Assembly (NCBI RefSeq): GCF_000428045.1
Contig: NZ_ATZE01000031.1
Coordinates: 1 to 40,827, forward strand
Length of the DNA stretch: 40,827 bases
Source of the DNA: Sedimenticola selenatireducens DSM 17993
GTDB lineage: Bacteria; Pseudomonadota; Gammaproteobacteria; Chromatiales; Chromatiaceae
Direction: 5' to 3'
Positions 18,512 through 31,498 of this stretch are shown one piece after another (position 1 is the first letter of the stretch; the number at the start of each line of letters is the position of its first letter). The notes under the pieces were generated by a model, which saw only the letters and a list, made by a program, of their open reading frames with translations, was not told the origin of the DNA and searched no databases. The translations under genes were made by a program, and so were the position numbers.

Positions 18512-21358
18512 TCACGCCAGCATCAGCCGCTGCCACAACGCCTGCACCGCTTCCCGTTCCCGTAACAACTCATCCTCAGGAACCAGTCCCGGCAGCTCAC
18601 TCAACGCCTTGCGATGATAGACGGCACGTAGCGCGCGGTAATTCTCAGCCAGCAGTTCCGCCACTTCCCCTTCAAACAGACGGTGCCGTGCGAGTGAGTC
18701 AAGCAGACGAATATTATCTGTCCAATCAAGCAGATCGGGGTGTTTGTACGCCCAGCGCAGAACGCTGTATTGAACCATAAATTCAATATCGGCGATACCG
18801 CCGACACCCTGCTTTATATCAAATTGCTGGCCGTTACTCTTATCCAGCGACCCACGCATCTTCTCGCGCATCTCCCGCACATCCGCACGCAGCTTTTCCG
18901 GATCGCGCTCGCGCGACAACACCTCACGGCGGATGCGCTGAAACTGCTGGATCACCGCCGGATCACCGGCCACCGCCCGCGCCCGCAACAGCGCCTGATG
19001 CTCCCAGGTCCAGGCGGCGTTTTTCTGGTATTCCTCAAATGCCTCCAGCGAACTGACCAGCATGCCGGAATTGCCGTTGGGACGCAGGCGCATGTCTACC
19101 TCGTACAGCGTGCCGGCCGGAGTGCGGGTGGTATACATATGAATCATGCGCTGACCCATGCGGGCATAGAAAAGGTCATTGGCCACCGGGCGTTTGCCGT
19201 CCGTCATCAGGTTCGGGTTGTCATTGCCATGCAGAAACACCATATCCAGATCGGAGCCATAGCCCAGCTCAATCCCGCCAAGTTTGCCGTAACCGATCAC
19301 CGCAAAGCCATTTCCATCCCCACTGACATTGCTGGGCCGGCCATGCTTCGCGACCAGGAGATCCCACGCCTGCTCCATCACCTTGCAAGTAATGGTCTCG
19401 GCAATTTCGGTGAGATAATCACTCACCACCATCAGCGGAATCACGCCAGTGAGATCGGCCGCTGCCACCCGCAACATGTTGCTCTGGGTAAACTGGCGCA
19501 TCCGCTCCATCTGCTGCTCCTGATCATCCTTGTCGACGGCGGCCAGGGCTGTTGCCAGTTCCGCTTCCAGGCGCTCCCTTTTAAGCGGGGTATAGAGCCT
19601 GCGCGGATCCAGCATTTCATCCAACAGCAGCGGATGCCGGGCCACCTGCTGGGCAATCCAGGGGCTGATACCGGCCAGCTTGACCAATTGGGTGAGCGCG
19701 GTGGGATTTTCCACCAGCAGAGCCAGATAGGAGGTGCGCCGGGCAATCGACTCGATAATCCGGAGTATCCGCTCCAGTGTCACATCCGGAGCCGGAGATT
19801 GCGCCACCGCCTCCAGCAATACCGGCATCAACTGCTCCATGCGATGGCGGCCACGGGTGCCCAGGCTGCGACAGGCGTGTCCCTGACGAAAACTTTCCAG
19901 CCGGGACAGCACTACCGCACCCTCGCTGAAGCCTGACTGTTCCAACCGTCCGGCGGCCTGCTCATCATCCAGCTCCTGATCCCAGACCGCCTGCAACGGC
20001 AAATCGGCCGTTACCTCCTCGCTGAGCGCGAATACATTATCGAAGTGGGACTGGACCTTGACCCGATGCCGCTCCAAGACTGCAAAGAACTGCCCCCAGT
20101 CGGTATACCCCATGGCGCGGGCAATACGCAGGCGGCCGGATTCACTCTCCGGTAGCAGATGAGTCTGCCGGTCCTTCCACGCCTGAATTCGGTTCTCCAC
20201 CAAGCGCAGAAAGCCGTAGGCCTCGGTCAATTCCGTAACCTCTTCGGGAGAAAGTTGCTGCTTCTCACCCAATACCTGTAACACCGGCAGAATAGGCCGG
20301 ATCTGCAGTTCGGGTTCCCGGCCACCGCGAATCAGCTGGAACGCCTGGCCGATAAACTCAATCTCACGAATACCACCCGGACCCAGCTTGACGTTGTCGG
20401 CCATGCCCTTGCGTTTCAGCTCACGGCCGATCAACCGCTTCATGTCACGGATCGATTCGATGGCGCCGAAATCAAGATAACGGCGATAGATAAACGGCTG
20501 CAACATGGCCATGATCTCCCGACCCGCTGCCGCATCACCGGCCACCACCCGCGCCTTGATCATGGCGTAGCGCTCCCACTCCCGGGCATGGGACTGGTAG
20601 TAGGTCTCCATGGCATCAAATGACAAGGCCAGCGCCCCCGCATCACCGAAGGGGCGCAACCGGGCGTCCACCCTGAATACAAAACCATCCACAGTCTGGC
20701 TGTTGAGCGCCTTGACCAACTGCTGACAGAGACGGATAAAAAACTGCTCATTGGATGTTGGGCGGGCGCCGTCAGTCTCGCCCGGCTCCGGGTAGGCAAA
20801 AATCAAATCGATATCGGAAGAGAGATTAAGCTCCCAGGCACCCAGCTTGCCCATGCCCAGCACCACCAAATACTGCTGCTCACCCGCCGCATTACGGGGT
20901 GTGCCCTGCTTCTCAGTCAGCCAGGTGTAGAGCAGGGAAAGGGCCCGCGATACACAGGCATCGGCCAACGCCGAGAGATCCTCCAGAGTCTCAGCCAACG
21001 GTGCCGCCTGGGTCATGTCACGCCAGATGATCCTCACCATCTGCTCATTGCGAAAACGCCGTAACTCCCGGTGCAATGCCGGTTCATCCGCCACTTCGTC
21101 CAACCTGGCACCTAGCAGGCGATCCAATTCTCCGTCGCTATAGCTGTGCGCCAGTACTCCGGAACGCTGCAGCCACATCAACAACTCAGGCTGCTTCAGG
21201 CAGTGCTGGGCAACGAAGTCACTCCCTTCCCATACCCTCAGCAACTCCGCCTCGAATCCCGCCACCGAACAGAGCTCGGCACCCTGTTCAGGCGATACAG
21301 ACTGCCAGTGACGCCATTTGTTTTCTGCTTCTTGTGCGGGGTGTTCAGACGGCTGCAT
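18512..21358 (-). CDS. glnE: Glutamine synthetase adenylyltransferase / adenylyl-removing enzyme
   Basis: 948 residues from the ATG at 21358 (MQPSEHPAQ, with GAGAAA upstream); E. coli has 946. A GTG 66 bases upstream is less likely. The enzyme adds AMP to, or removes it from, glutamine synthetase, according to PII and glutamine signals. Two nucleotidyltransferase domains are seen: GMGKLGAWELNLSSDIDLIF near residue 168 (removing half) and GYGKLGGIELGYGSDLDMVF near residue 689 (adding half). Each is followed by a metal-site strand (FRVDARLRPFG and YEVDMRLRPNG). It is probably co-oriented with ilvE but separated from it by repeats. Confidence 0.97.
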   Translation of the reverse strand: MQPSEHPAQEAENKWRHWQSVSPEQGAELCSVAGFEAELLRVWEGSDFVAQHCLKQPELLMWLQRSGVLAHSYSDGELDRLLGARLDEVADEPALHRELRRFRNEQMVRIIWRDMTQAAPLAETLEDLSALADACVSRALSLLYTWLTEKQGTPRNAAGEQQYLVVLGMGKLGAWELNLSSDIDLIFAYPEPGETDGARPTSNEQFFIRLCQQLVKALNSQTVDGFVFRVDARLRPFGDAGALALSFDAMETYYQSHAREWERYAMIKARVVAGDAAAGREIMAMLQPFIYRRYLDFGAIESIRDMKRLIGRELKRKGMADNVKLGPGGIREIEFIGQAFQLIRGGREPELQIRPILPVLQVLGEKQQLSPEEVTELTEAYGFLRLVENRIQAWKDRQTHLLPESESGRLRIARAMGYTDWGQFFAVLERHRVKVQSHFDNVFALSEEVTADLPLQAVWDQELDDEQAAGRLEQSGFSEGAVVLSRLESFRQGHACRSLGTRGRHRMEQLMPVLLEAVAQSPAPDVTLERILRIIESIARRTSYLALLVENPTALTQLVKLAGISPWIAQQVARHPLLLDEMLDPRRLYTPLKRERLEAELATALAAVDKDDQEQQMERMRQFTQSNMLRVAAADLTGVIPLMVVSDYLTEIAETITCKVMEQAWDLLVAKHGRPSNVSGDGNGFAVIGYGKLGGIELGYGSDLDMVFLHGNDNPNLMTDGKRPVANDLFYARMGQRMIHMYTTRTPAGTLYEVDMRLRPNGNSGMLVSSLEAFEEYQKNAAWTWEHQALLRARAVAGDPAVIQQFQRIRREVLSRERDPEKLRADVREMREKMRGSLDKSNGQQFDIKQGVGGIADIEFMVQYSVLRWAYKHPDLLDWTDNIRLLDSLARHRLFEGEVAELLAENYRALRAVYHRKALSELPGLVPEDELLREREAVQALWQRLMLA

Positions 21359-21516
21359 AGGTTTCTCAAAAATCTGGTTGGTCGGATTGTTCACGGAAGT
21401 GGGCACCGCCCATCGTACCGCCACTCCCGGTAAAGGTGAATGGCGGATGCGTACGCGCTTTTTCGCCGGGCAATGCCCGCGAGTGGGGGCATCCCCTATG
21501 GTTGCCCTACAGCTGT

Positions 21517-21611
21517 GTAGGTCGGGTTAGCCGAAGGCACGACCCGACGAGGTCGCCGGTACCGGGAGCGTGAATTGATTGTCGGATTACGCTGTCGCTA
21601 ATTCGACCTAC
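21517..21611. repeat. Palindromic repeat of the GTAGGTCGGGTTAGC type
   Basis: The unit starts GTAGGTCGGGTTAGCCGAAG and ends CTAATTCGACCTAC, with inner arms TCGGGTTAGCCGAAGG and related inverted copies. It is related to 17158-17234. The surrounding gap 21359-21845 holds no gene that I can support. Confidence 0.7.
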
Positions 21612-21731
21612 CAACTGAAGCCGTTCCGACCGGGCAAATCCGCTCACGCACATCCTTTGGCGCTGGCCTCCAGCTTCGCTCTATCGCCGCCATCCATGGA
21701 GTCGTGTGCATTGCGGTATAAACCCCTCCAT

Positions 21732-21775
21732 GGGCGAATCGCCAAGCCAAAACAACACCAAAACAAAATTGGGAC
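21732..21775. repeat. Short repeat shared by the groEL and rho 3' regions, copy 1
   Basis: GGGCGAATCGCCAAGCCAAA, then ACAACACCAAAACAAAATTGGGAC, lies beside the groEL terminator. Nearly the same sequence recurs at 26007-26061 beside the rho terminator. Its function is unknown. Confidence 0.75.
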
Positions 21776-21780
21776 GAAAC

Positions 21781-21816
21781 AAAAAAACCCTGCCGGGCAG
21801 CGCCCGGCAGGGTTTT
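21781..21816 (-). terminator. Rho-independent terminator of groESL
   Basis: On the minus strand, about 30 bases after the groEL stop, AAAACCCTGCCGGGC and its perfect complement form a 15-bp stem with a three-base loop. It is followed by a run of seven T. Confidence 0.93.
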
Positions 21817-21845
21817 GATCAGAGCGGATAGCTCCGGGACAGCGA

Positions 21846-23519
<1,674 letters not shown>

Positions 23520-23551
23520 TCAGTAAATTTAAGTGGCTCTGAGGTGCTGAA

Positions 23552-23842
23552 TCAGCCCTCGATCACACCCATGATGTCTTCTTCGCGCATCACCAGCAGG
23601 CTCTCCTCACCGAGTTTCACCTCGTTGCCGGAGTACTTGCCGAACAGGACCTTGTCACCGACCTTGACGTCCAGTGGGCGAGACTCGCCATTGCTCAGGA
23701 CCTTGCCGTTACCGACGGCAATCACTTCACCCTGGGCCGGCTTCTCGGTTGCACTGTCCGGCAGGACGATGCCACCAGCGCTGGTGCGCTCCTCTTCCAT
23801 ACGACGAATGACCACACGGTCTTGCAGCGGACGAATTTTCAT
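23552..23842 (-). CDS. groES: Co-chaperonin GroES
   Basis: 96 residues, the standard length, forming the heptameric lid of the GroEL chamber. [14 protein letters not shown] opens the protein. The mobile loop [29 protein letters not shown] and the [12 protein letters not shown] strand are all intact. AGGAG lies about a dozen bases before the ATG. It is first in the heat-shock operon, below a sigma-70-like promoter and a perfect CIRCE element. Confidence 0.99.
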   Translation of the reverse strand: MKIRPLQDRVVIRRMEEERTSAGGIVLPDSATEKPAQGEVIAVGNGKVLSNGESRPLDVKVGDKVLFGKYSGNEVKLGEESLLVMREEDIMGVIEG

Positions 23843-23904
23843 CTACCGATTTCTCCTGATTTGGCTGTTTACACAAATTGGTGTTTTATTATCCGGCGAG
23901 ACTG

Positions 23905-23931
23905 TTAGCACTCACCGAGACTGAGTGCTAA
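23905..23931. promoter_or_regulatory. CIRCE operator (HrcA binding site)
   Basis: TTAGCACTC, nine bases, GAGTGCTAA: an exact match to the consensus inverted repeat bound by the HrcA heat-shock repressor. It begins at the inner edge of the groES -10 box, where a bound repressor would block transcription. This implies that the organism has hrcA, unlike E. coli. Confidence 0.96.
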
Positions 23932-23958
23932 TAATAGGGTCGATTTATCCAGAGTCAA
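23931..23958 (-). promoter_or_regulatory. Promoter of groESL
   Basis: On the minus strand TTGACT (23953-23958) and TATTAT (23931-23936) are separated by 16 bases. This is a good vegetative promoter, and its -10 box abuts the CIRCE repeat. Confidence 0.8.
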
Positions 23959-23971
23959 GGGCAACAGACAG

Positions 23972-24010
23972 AAAAAAGCCGGACCGGGGTAACGACCCGC
24001 CTATGTCGGC

Positions 24011-24011
<1 letters not shown>
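23972..24011 (-). terminator. Terminator after the aspartoacylase-like gene
   Basis: On the minus strand, AGCCG and CGGCT close a larger hairpin with an internal GGG/CCC stem, directly followed by six T. It starts at the gene's stop codon and insulates the groES promoter. Confidence 0.7.
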
Positions 24012-25739
<1,728 letters not shown>

Positions 25740-25876
25740 TCAATCTCTATCGTCAATTGGAACGACGCTTAGGCAAACTTTAGTCGGACCGCTCTGTTGA
25801 TATTGATCCTCTTCCATTCAGACAATTAAAAATCCTATGTCCCATTTACCTGTTGCATGAGAAGCGGCCGTCTTTA

Positions 25877-26006
25877 GTAGGAGCGGATTTATCCGCGAAA
25901 TTGGCGGCTGAACCCATTCCTACCGCTACGCTTGGTTCCCGGAGAGGGGTTTGACCTGCAGGAGGCCCGCCCCGGGCCGAATTCGCGGCGAGGCGCCGCT
26001 CCTACC
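25877..26006. repeat. GC-rich palindromic repeats in the rho / MurU gap
   Basis: Two modules are seen. GTAGGAGCGGATTTATCCGC to CCATTCCTAC is at 25877-25923. CTGCAGGAGGCCCGCCCCGG through GGCGCCGCTCCTAC is at 25956-26006. They match the family at 18343 and 29870. The 400-base gap otherwise holds only the rho-side repeat and terminator. Confidence 0.75.
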
Positions 26007-26061
26007 GGGCGAATCGCCAAGCCAAGCCAAAACAACACCAACACCAACACGTAATTGGGAC
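26007..26061. repeat. Short repeat shared by the groEL and rho 3' regions, copy 2
   Basis: GGGCGAATCGCCAAGCC, AAGCCAAAACAACACCAA and AATTGGGAC correspond to 21732-21775. Small tandem expansions (AAGCC twice, ACACCA twice) make this copy 11 bases longer. Confidence 0.75.
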
Positions 26062-26070
26062 AAAGCCATT

Positions 26071-26105
26071 AAAAAGGCCACCCTTACTTACTAAGAGGCA
26101 GCCTT
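26071..26105 (-). terminator. Terminator of rho
   Basis: On the minus strand, AAGGCTGCC pairs with GGGTGGCCTT through two wobble pairs, and five T follow. It lies about 30 bases after the rho stop. Confidence 0.75.
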
Positions 26106-26136
26106 GTTATCACTACTTAACCCGCTGATCTGGGCA

Positions 26137-27393
26137 TCATCCCTTCATCGAGGCGAAGAATTCCTCGTTGGTCTTGGTGTCCTTGAGCTTGTCGAACAGG
26201 AACTCCATCGCCGCCAGCTCATCCATCGGGTGCAGGATCTTGCGCAGGATCCACATCTTCTGCAACGCATCCGGTTTCATCAGCAGATCTTCACGGCGGG
26301 TACCGGAACGATTGATGTTGATCGCGGGGAAGATGCGTTTCTCGGCAATGCGCCGATCCAGGTGAATCTCCATGTTACCGGTGCCCTTGAACTCTTCGTA
26401 AATCACATCATCCATGCGCGAGCCGGTTTCCACCAGAGCGGTGGCTATGATGGTCAGGCTACCGCCCTCTTCCACATTGCGCGCCGCGCCGAAAAATCTC
26501 TTGGGACGGTGCAGCGCATTGGCATCCACACCACCGGTCAACACCTTGCCGGATGACGGGATCACCGTGTTATAGGCACGCGCCAGACGGGTGATGGAGT
26601 CGAGCAGGATCACCACATCTTTCTTGTGCTCCACCAGACGCTTGGCCTTCTCGATCACCATCTCAGCCACCTGGACGTGGCGAGCCGCCGGCTCGTCGAA
26701 GGTGGAGGAGATCACCTCGCCCCGCACCGAACGAGCCATCTCGGTCACCTCTTCCGGGCGCTCGTCGATCAGCAGTACGATCAGCTGGGCCTCGGGGTGG
26801 TTGTAGGCGATGGACTGGGCGATGTTCTGCATCAGCATGGTCTTGCCTGCCTTGGGCGGGGAGACGATCAGGCCGCGCTGGCCCTTGCCGATCGGCGCAC
26901 AGAGCTCGATAGTGCGCGCGGTGATATCCTCGGTACTGCCGTTGCCTTTCTCCAGATTGAACTTCTCATTGGCGAACAGCGGCGTGAAGTTCTCGAACAG
27001 GATTTTGTTCTTGGCGTTTTCCGGCTTGTCATAGTTGATCTCGCTGACCTTGAGCAGGGCGAAATAGCGTTCGCTCTCCTTGGGGGGGCGGATCTTGCCG
27101 GAGATGGTGTCGCCAGTGCGAAGGTTGAAGCGCCTGATCTGACTGGGGGAGACGTAAATGTCATCCGGCCCCGCCAGGTAGGAGCTGTCCGCTGCGCGCA
27201 GGAAGCCAAAACCATCCTGAAGAATTTCCAGGACACCATCGCCGTGGATATCCTCGCCCTTCTTGGCGTGCGCCTTGAGGATGGCGAAGATCAGATCCTG
27301 TTTGCGGGACCGCGCCATACCCTCCAGCTTCATGGATTGGGCGAGTTCGACCAGTTCAGTAACCGGCATCTTTTTAAGTTCGGTGAGATTCAT
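26137..27393 (-). CDS. rho: Transcription termination factor Rho
   Basis: 418 residues (419 in E. coli), a hexameric RNA-dependent ATPase that ends transcription. The N-terminal RNA-binding domain begins [18 protein letters not shown] and contains [13 protein letters not shown]. The ATPase core has Walker [13 protein letters not shown], the Walker B strand [15 protein letters not shown], and the Q/R-loop region [19 protein letters not shown]. Its 180-base leader after trxA lies where Rho autoregulation occurs in other bacteria. Gene order trxA-rho, with rhlB divergent, is the same as in E. coli. Confidence 0.99.
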   Translation of the reverse strand: MNLTELKKMPVTELVELAQSMKLEGMARSRKQDLIFAILKAHAKKGEDIHGDGVLEILQDGFGFLRAADSSYLAGPDDIYVSPSQIRRFNLRTGDTISGKIRPPKESERYFALLKVSEINYDKPENAKNKILFENFTPLFANEKFNLEKGNGSTEDITARTIELCAPIGKGQRGLIVSPPKAGKTMLMQNIAQSIAYNHPEAQLIVLLIDERPEEVTEMARSVRGEVISSTFDEPAARHVQVAEMVIEKAKRLVEHKKDVVILLDSITRLARAYNTVIPSSGKVLTGGVDANALHRPKRFFGAARNVEEGGSLTIIATALVETGSRMDDVIYEEFKGTGNMEIHLDRRIAEKRIFPAININRSGTRREDLLMKPDALQKMWILRKILHPMDELAAMEFLFDKLKDTKTNEEFFASMKG

Positions 27394-27573
27394 GATGTTA
27401 TGCGTGATTGAAAAAAGAACGGAACGGGCTTTGGGTTCCCGTTTGGAACAGAGTTATTGGGATATCGCTCTGGGGTGATTGGTTTCTTGGTATTAGCACT
27501 CACGGGAGGGCTATTAGGCGAATTCTAGCACCATCCCGGAGTACGTCCAGTATTAATTGTGTTTTGATCTGTT

Positions 27574-27900
27574 TCAGAGATTGCTGTCAATGAATGCAAT
27601 CAGCTGGGATTTTGACACAGCACCGACCTTGGTGGCCTCTACTTCACCATCCTTGAACAACATCAGAGTGGGGATACCACGAATGCCGTAGCGGGGCGGG
27701 GTGTTGGGATTTTCGTCAATATTCAGCTTGGCGACCTTGATCTTGCCGGCATATTCACCGGTAATCTCATCCAGCACCGGGGCAATCATCTTACAGGGAC
27801 CACACCATTCAGCCCAGTAATCCACCAGCACAGGCAGATCTGACTTCAACACTTCCGCCTCAAAATTATCGTCGGTCACATGAACAATCTGTTCACTCAC
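27574..27900 (-). CDS. trxA: Thioredoxin 1
   Basis: 108 residues from the GTG at 27900, which gives [13 protein letters not shown], aligning with the E. coli start. TGGAGAA sits six bases before it. An ATG two codons earlier abuts that ribosome site, and the longer open frame to 28050 is unlikely. This general disulfide reductase has the active site W32-C33-G-P-C36, the buried Asp in VLVDYWAEW, and the cis-Pro loop [12 protein letters not shown]. It lies between divergent rhlB and downstream rho. Confidence 0.97.
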   Translation of the reverse strand: MSEQIVHVTDDNFEAEVLKSDLPVLVDYWAEWCGPCKMIAPVLDEITGEYAGKIKVAKLNIDENPNTPPRYGIRGIPTLMLFKDGEVEATKVGAVSKSQLIAFIDSNL

Positions 27901-28082
27901 TAGCATTCTCCACAAAATTCGGTTGGGATATCGCACCACGAAGTACGGGGCTGCACCGGTGCTTATCGTTACATCTGGGATCTGTTGTTGTTCGAATCTC
28001 CAAAACCAGGGATCTATTTGATCCCAATATTTTGACCATTTCAAGTCCAAACCATCAGTAAATTGCTGTATCCTAGCGCACC

Positions 28083-29444
28083 ATGACAGACAAACACCTC
28101 ACGGATATCCGTTTTGACAGCTTCGGGCTGTGTAAAGAACTCGCACAAGGCATTGAAGATACTGGCTTTTCCTTCTGCACCCCCATTCAAGCAGAAACCC
28201 TGCCCATTGCCCTGAAAGGGCAGGATGTGGCCGGACAGGCGCAGACCGGCACCGGCAAAACCGCCGCCTTCCTGCTGGCGACCTACCAGCATCTGCTGAC
28301 CAACCCGGCGCCCGAAGGACGCAAACAGAATCAGCCACGAGCACTGATTGTGGCCCCCACCCGCGAACTGGCGGTGCAGATTCACAAGGATGCCGAGGTC
28401 CTGGGCAAACATACCGGCCTTACATTGGGACTGGTTTTCGGCGGCACCGGCTATGAGCAGCAGCGCAAACAGCTGGAAGACGGCGTCGATATCCTGATCG
28501 GCACCCCCGGCCGCCTGATCGACTACCTGAAGCAGAACATCTACAACCTGAAGGCTACCCAGGTAGTGGTCATGGACGAGGCCGACCGCATGTTCGACCT
28601 CGGCTTCATCAAGGATATCCGCTTCATGTTGCGGCGCTGCCCACCACCACAGGAGCGGCTGGGCCTGCTGTTCTCCGCCACCCTCTCGTTTCGGGTACTG
28701 GAACTGGCCTACGAGCACATGAACAACCCGACCACGGTCAAGATCGAAACCGACAAGGTGACGGCCGACAAGGTGAAGCAGACCTGCTACATGACCGCCA
28801 ATGACGAGAAGATCTCGCTGCTGCTCGGCCTGCTGAAAAACATGGACGCCCATCGCACCATCGTCTTCGTCAACACCAAGCGCGGGGCCGACCTGGTCTG
28901 GGGCTATCTGGAAGGCAACGGCATCGGCGCCGCGGTAATCTCCGGTGACGTGCCGCAGAAAAAGCGCATGAGCCTGCTGAGCGACTTCCAGGAAGGCCGG
29001 CTGCCGGTACTGGTTGCCACCGATGTGGCCGCCCGCGGCCTGCACATTCCGGACGTATCACACGTATTCAATTTCGACCTGCCGGACGACGCAGAGGACT
29101 ATGTCCACCGTATCGGACGCACCGCCCGGGCCGGTGCCAGCGGTGATGCCATCAGCTTTGCCTGTGAGACCCATGCCTTCTCCCTCCCGGATATTGAAGC
29201 CTACATCGGCCATCGCATACCGATGGAGCCGGTAACCACGGAACTGCTGTTCAAGGTCGACCCGAAAAGCCGGATCATCCCGGATCGCCCGGAACGGGAC
29301 AAACGTCGTAACAGCGGCAGCGGTAAACGACCCGCCCGCCGGACTGACGCAGCACCGGCCAAATCCCAGGCAGCCGGCACCGAGGCGCCCAAGAAAAAAC
29401 GTCGCCGCAGAAGAAAGCCGAAACAGACCAGCAATACCGAATAA
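28083..29444 (+). CDS. rhlB: ATP-dependent RNA helicase RhlB (DEAD-box)
   Basis: 453 residues. It unwinds structured RNA, in E. coli as part of the RNA degradosome. Motifs in order: Q-motif [11 protein letters not shown] (31-41), Walker A AQTGTGKT (about 52), PTRELA, GTPGRL, DEAD (about 165), SATLS (about 197), ARGLHIPDV, and [10 protein letters not shown] (about 341). The C-terminal ~60 residues are a basic, Pro/Ala/Lys-rich tail ending in a run of [11 protein letters not shown], usual for RhlB-type RNA contact. Divergent from trxA. Confidence 0.96.
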   Translation: MTDKHLTDIRFDSFGLCKELAQGIEDTGFSFCTPIQAETLPIALKGQDVAGQAQTGTGKTAAFLLATYQHLLTNPAPEGRKQNQPRALIVAPTRELAVQIHKDAEVLGKHTGLTLGLVFGGTGYEQQRKQLEDGVDILIGTPGRLIDYLKQNIYNLKATQVVVMDEADRMFDLGFIKDIRFMLRRCPPPQERLGLLFSATLSFRVLELAYEHMNNPTTVKIETDKVTADKVKQTCYMTANDEKISLLLGLLKNMDAHRTIVFVNTKRGADLVWGYLEGNGIGAAVISGDVPQKKRMSLLSDFQEGRLPVLVATDVAARGLHIPDVSHVFNFDLPDDAEDYVHRIGRTARAGASGDAISFACETHAFSLPDIEAYIGHRIPMEPVTTELLFKVDPKSRIIPDRPERDKRRNSGSGKRPARRTDAAPAKSQAAGTEAPKKKRRRRRKPKQTSNTE

Positions 29445-29447
29445 AAA

Positions 29448-29825
29448 ATGGATCTGGCCGTCACCAACAAGTGCAGCCGCTGCCTCAAATCCATTTGTTG
29501 CACCTATACCACCGAGGCACTGGGGGTTGCACCGCGCTCCAAGGCCGACTTCGACCATCTGCTGTGGCAGGTCTCCCACCAGGGCGTGGAGCTTTACAAG
29601 GATGAGGGTGACTGGTACCTGATGTTCCTGGGACGCTGTGAACACCTGCAGCCGGGCGGTGCCTGTGGCATCTATAACGAACGACCGCAGATCTGTCGCG
29701 ATTACGACAACGACTGGTGCGAATATGACGCCCCGGCCGAGGACGGCTTCGAGCTCCACTTCCGCAATTACGCGGAGCTGCTCAGCTATTGCAGGAAACG
29801 CTTCAAAAGCTGGGGTAAGTGCTGA
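29448..29825 (+). CDS. YkgJ-family cysteine cluster protein
   Basis: 125 residues, starting three bases after rhlB, so in one transcript with it. The Cys pattern CSRCLKSICC at the N-terminus, CEHL and ACGIYNERPQICRDY in the middle, and a WCEY plus a final Cys match the zinc- or iron-chelating CxxxCxxCC family (UPF0153-like). The biochemical role of this family is not established. A metal-cluster protein is likely. No membrane segment or signal is seen. Confidence 0.85.
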   Translation: MDLAVTNKCSRCLKSICCTYTTEALGVAPRSKADFDHLLWQVSHQGVELYKDEGDWYLMFLGRCEHLQPGGACGIYNERPQICRDYDNDWCEYDAPAEDGFELHFRNYAELLSYCRKRFKSWGKC

Positions 29826-29869
29826 TCCCACCACCCGATAGGGTGAATGCGTTTGCGCTTATCCACCTA

Positions 29870-30160
29870 CCTTTGAACATTTACCCAATTATTGCAAAAA
29901 TCGGCCTGTAGAAGGCCCGCCTCCGGGCCGAATTCGCGGCGGGGGCGCCGCTCCTAGGGGTGCACGTGCCGGATGGGCTGCGCTTATCCGCCCTGCCTTT
30001 GAACATTTACCCGGTTATTGCAAGAATCCGCCTGTAGGAGGCCCGCCCCGGGCCGAATTCGCGGCGGGGGCGCCGCTCCTACGGGTGCACGTGCCGGATG
30101 GGCTGCGCTGGTCCACCTTTTTGCGCATTTATGTAGGAGGATGAGCCGGCAGGCGCATTC
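29870..30160. repeat. Tandem array of ~120-126-bp palindromic repeat units
   Basis: Two units (29870-29995 and 29996-30115) share CCTTTGAACATTTACCC, then CTGTAG(A/G)AGGCCCGCC, GGGCCGAATTCGCGGCGGGG, GCGCCGCTCCTA and GGTGCACGTGCCGGATGGGC. A truncated third unit begins at 30116 with CCTTTTTGCGCATTTATGTA. The gap between the YkgJ-family gene and yrfG holds no gene. GTGAATGCG...GCTTATCCACC at 29842-29866 is a piece of the 18255-type repeat. Confidence 0.85.
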
Positions 30161-30177
30161 ACCAATGGCATCTGCGG

Positions 30178-30831
30178 TCAGCCCGGCAGGATAGCGGAAA
30201 AATCCTCTATCGCCATGAATCCCTCCGATTCCCGAGCCGGGCCACGGGTGTCGGGTTTTAGCACCCTGATGAGCCAAGCGATGCCGTAATCCCGGGCCGA
30301 CTCAAGCACCGACAGGCTGTCATCGACAAACAGCGCGCGTGATTTTTCAAATGGCTCGATCTGCTGAAACTTATCCCAGAAGGTTGGCTCTTCTTTCGGC
30401 AGCCCCAGGTCATGGGAGCAGACCACGGCGTCAAAATAGCCCTGTAGCTTGGTGCGCTCCATTTTCAGCGCCAGCGCCTTCTGGTGGGCATTAGTCACCA
30501 GAACAATCCGCTTCTCCCAGGATCGCGCTGATTCCAGAAAATCCACCACATGGGGATGCACTGCAATCAGATGATCTACCTCCGCCTTGAGCAGGGCAAT
30601 ATCCAATCCCAGCTCGCGGCTCCAGTGGTCCACACAGTACCACTCCAGGGTACCCTCAACACTCTGGTATCGGCTAAGCAGCTCGGCTTTTGCCTGCTCA
30701 AGTGAAAAACCGCGGCTCTCGGCATAGCGCCGGGGCACATGTTCCAGCCAGAAATAGTTGTCGAAATGGAGGTCCAGCAGGGTGCCATCCATATCCAGCA
30801 GGATCGTGTCGATTTGGTTCCAGTCAATCAT
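30178..30831 (-). CDS. yrfG: GMP/IMP-type nucleotide 5'-phosphatase (HAD family)
   Basis: 217 residues, close to E. coli YrfG (222). It is a cytoplasmic haloacid-dehalogenase phosphatase that acts on purine monophosphates. HAD motif I is LLDMDGTLLDLHFDNYFW, with the DxD nucleophile at residues 13-15. Motif II lies in IVLVTNAHQKAL, motif III at the Lys of GLPKEEPTFW, and motif IV in ALFVDDSLSVLE. The LHFDN...W segment after motif I is typical of this subgroup. It is divergent from nudE with 50 bases between; the two are also close neighbours in E. coli. Confidence 0.92.
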   Translation of the reverse strand: MIDWNQIDTILLDMDGTLLDLHFDNYFWLEHVPRRYAESRGFSLEQAKAELLSRYQSVEGTLEWYCVDHWSRELGLDIALLKAEVDHLIAVHPHVVDFLESARSWEKRIVLVTNAHQKALALKMERTKLQGYFDAVVCSHDLGLPKEEPTFWDKFQQIEPFEKSRALFVDDSLSVLESARDYGIAWLIRVLKPDTRGPARESEGFMAIEDFSAILPG

Positions 30832-30881
30832 GGGGTAAAGTTACAGTGGAACCCGACCGCATAGCAACAGAAGAAACCAAC

Positions 30882-31427
30882 ATGCCTAAACCGCCCCGCA
30901 TCAGCAATCGCCGCACCCTCAACGAAACCGGCGTGTTTCATATCGAGGAGATAGATCTGGAGTTTGCCAACGGCCAACAGCGCACTTATCAGCGGGTGGT
31001 CGGCTCCGAGGAGGGCGCAGTGCTGGTGGTGCCGATGCTGGATGCCGAGACGCTGCTGCTGATCCGCGAGTATGCCGCAGGGGTCAACCGTTACGAACTT
31101 GCCTTTCCAAAAGGCCATATAGAACCGGGTGAAGAGCCGCTCACCGCCGGCAACCGGGAACTGCAGGAGGAGACCGGCTATGCGGCCAAACGGCTGGAAC
31201 TGCTCAACTCGGTCAGTGTCGCTCCGGGCTACATCTACCACACAACCCACATCGTGCTGGCACGGGATCTCTATCCGCACCCCCTTCCCGGCGATGAACC
31301 GGAACCTATCGAAGTGATCCCGTGGAAACTACGCGATTTCGATCAACTGCTGGCGCAGGCAGATTTTACCGAGGCCAGATCACAACTGGCCTTGTTTTTG
31401 GCCCGGGAAAGACTGCGGCACAGGTAA
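30882..31427 (+). CDS. nudE: ADP-compounds hydrolase NudE
   Basis: 181 residues from the ATG at 30882 (186 in E. coli). A longer frame upstream would cover the yrfG start and is rejected. It hydrolyses ADP-ribose, NADH and Ap3A-type compounds. The Nudix box is complete at residues 78-100: GHIEPGEEPLTAGNRELQEE then TGY, fitting Gx5Ex7REUxEExGU. The N-terminal LEFANGQQRTYQRV and the LAFPKG lead-in also match NudE. Confidence 0.94.
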   Translation: MPKPPRISNRRTLNETGVFHIEEIDLEFANGQQRTYQRVVGSEEGAVLVVPMLDAETLLLIREYAAGVNRYELAFPKGHIEPGEEPLTAGNRELQEETGYAAKRLELLNSVSVAPGYIYHTTHIVLARDLYPHPLPGDEPEPIEVIPWKLRDFDQLLAQADFTEARSQLALFLARERLRHR

Positions 31428-31498
31428 CCGGTGCCTCAACTCCATGCGCTGGGCTCACAGGGCGCGCCCTATTACATGGCAGGGGAGCCCCAAGAAGC

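Noticed and set aside
18740-19936. Long open frame antisense to glnE
   Set aside because: It arises from strong codon bias in glnE and lacks any domain or ribosome site.
27901-28050. Longer N-terminus for thioredoxin
   Set aside because: The extra 50 residues have no thioredoxin features, and the GTG at 27900 has a proper ribosome site and the family-standard start.
28041-29045. Open frame antisense to rhlB
   Set aside because: It is a composition shadow of the helicase gene, Gln/Gly/Val-rich, with no recognisable motif.
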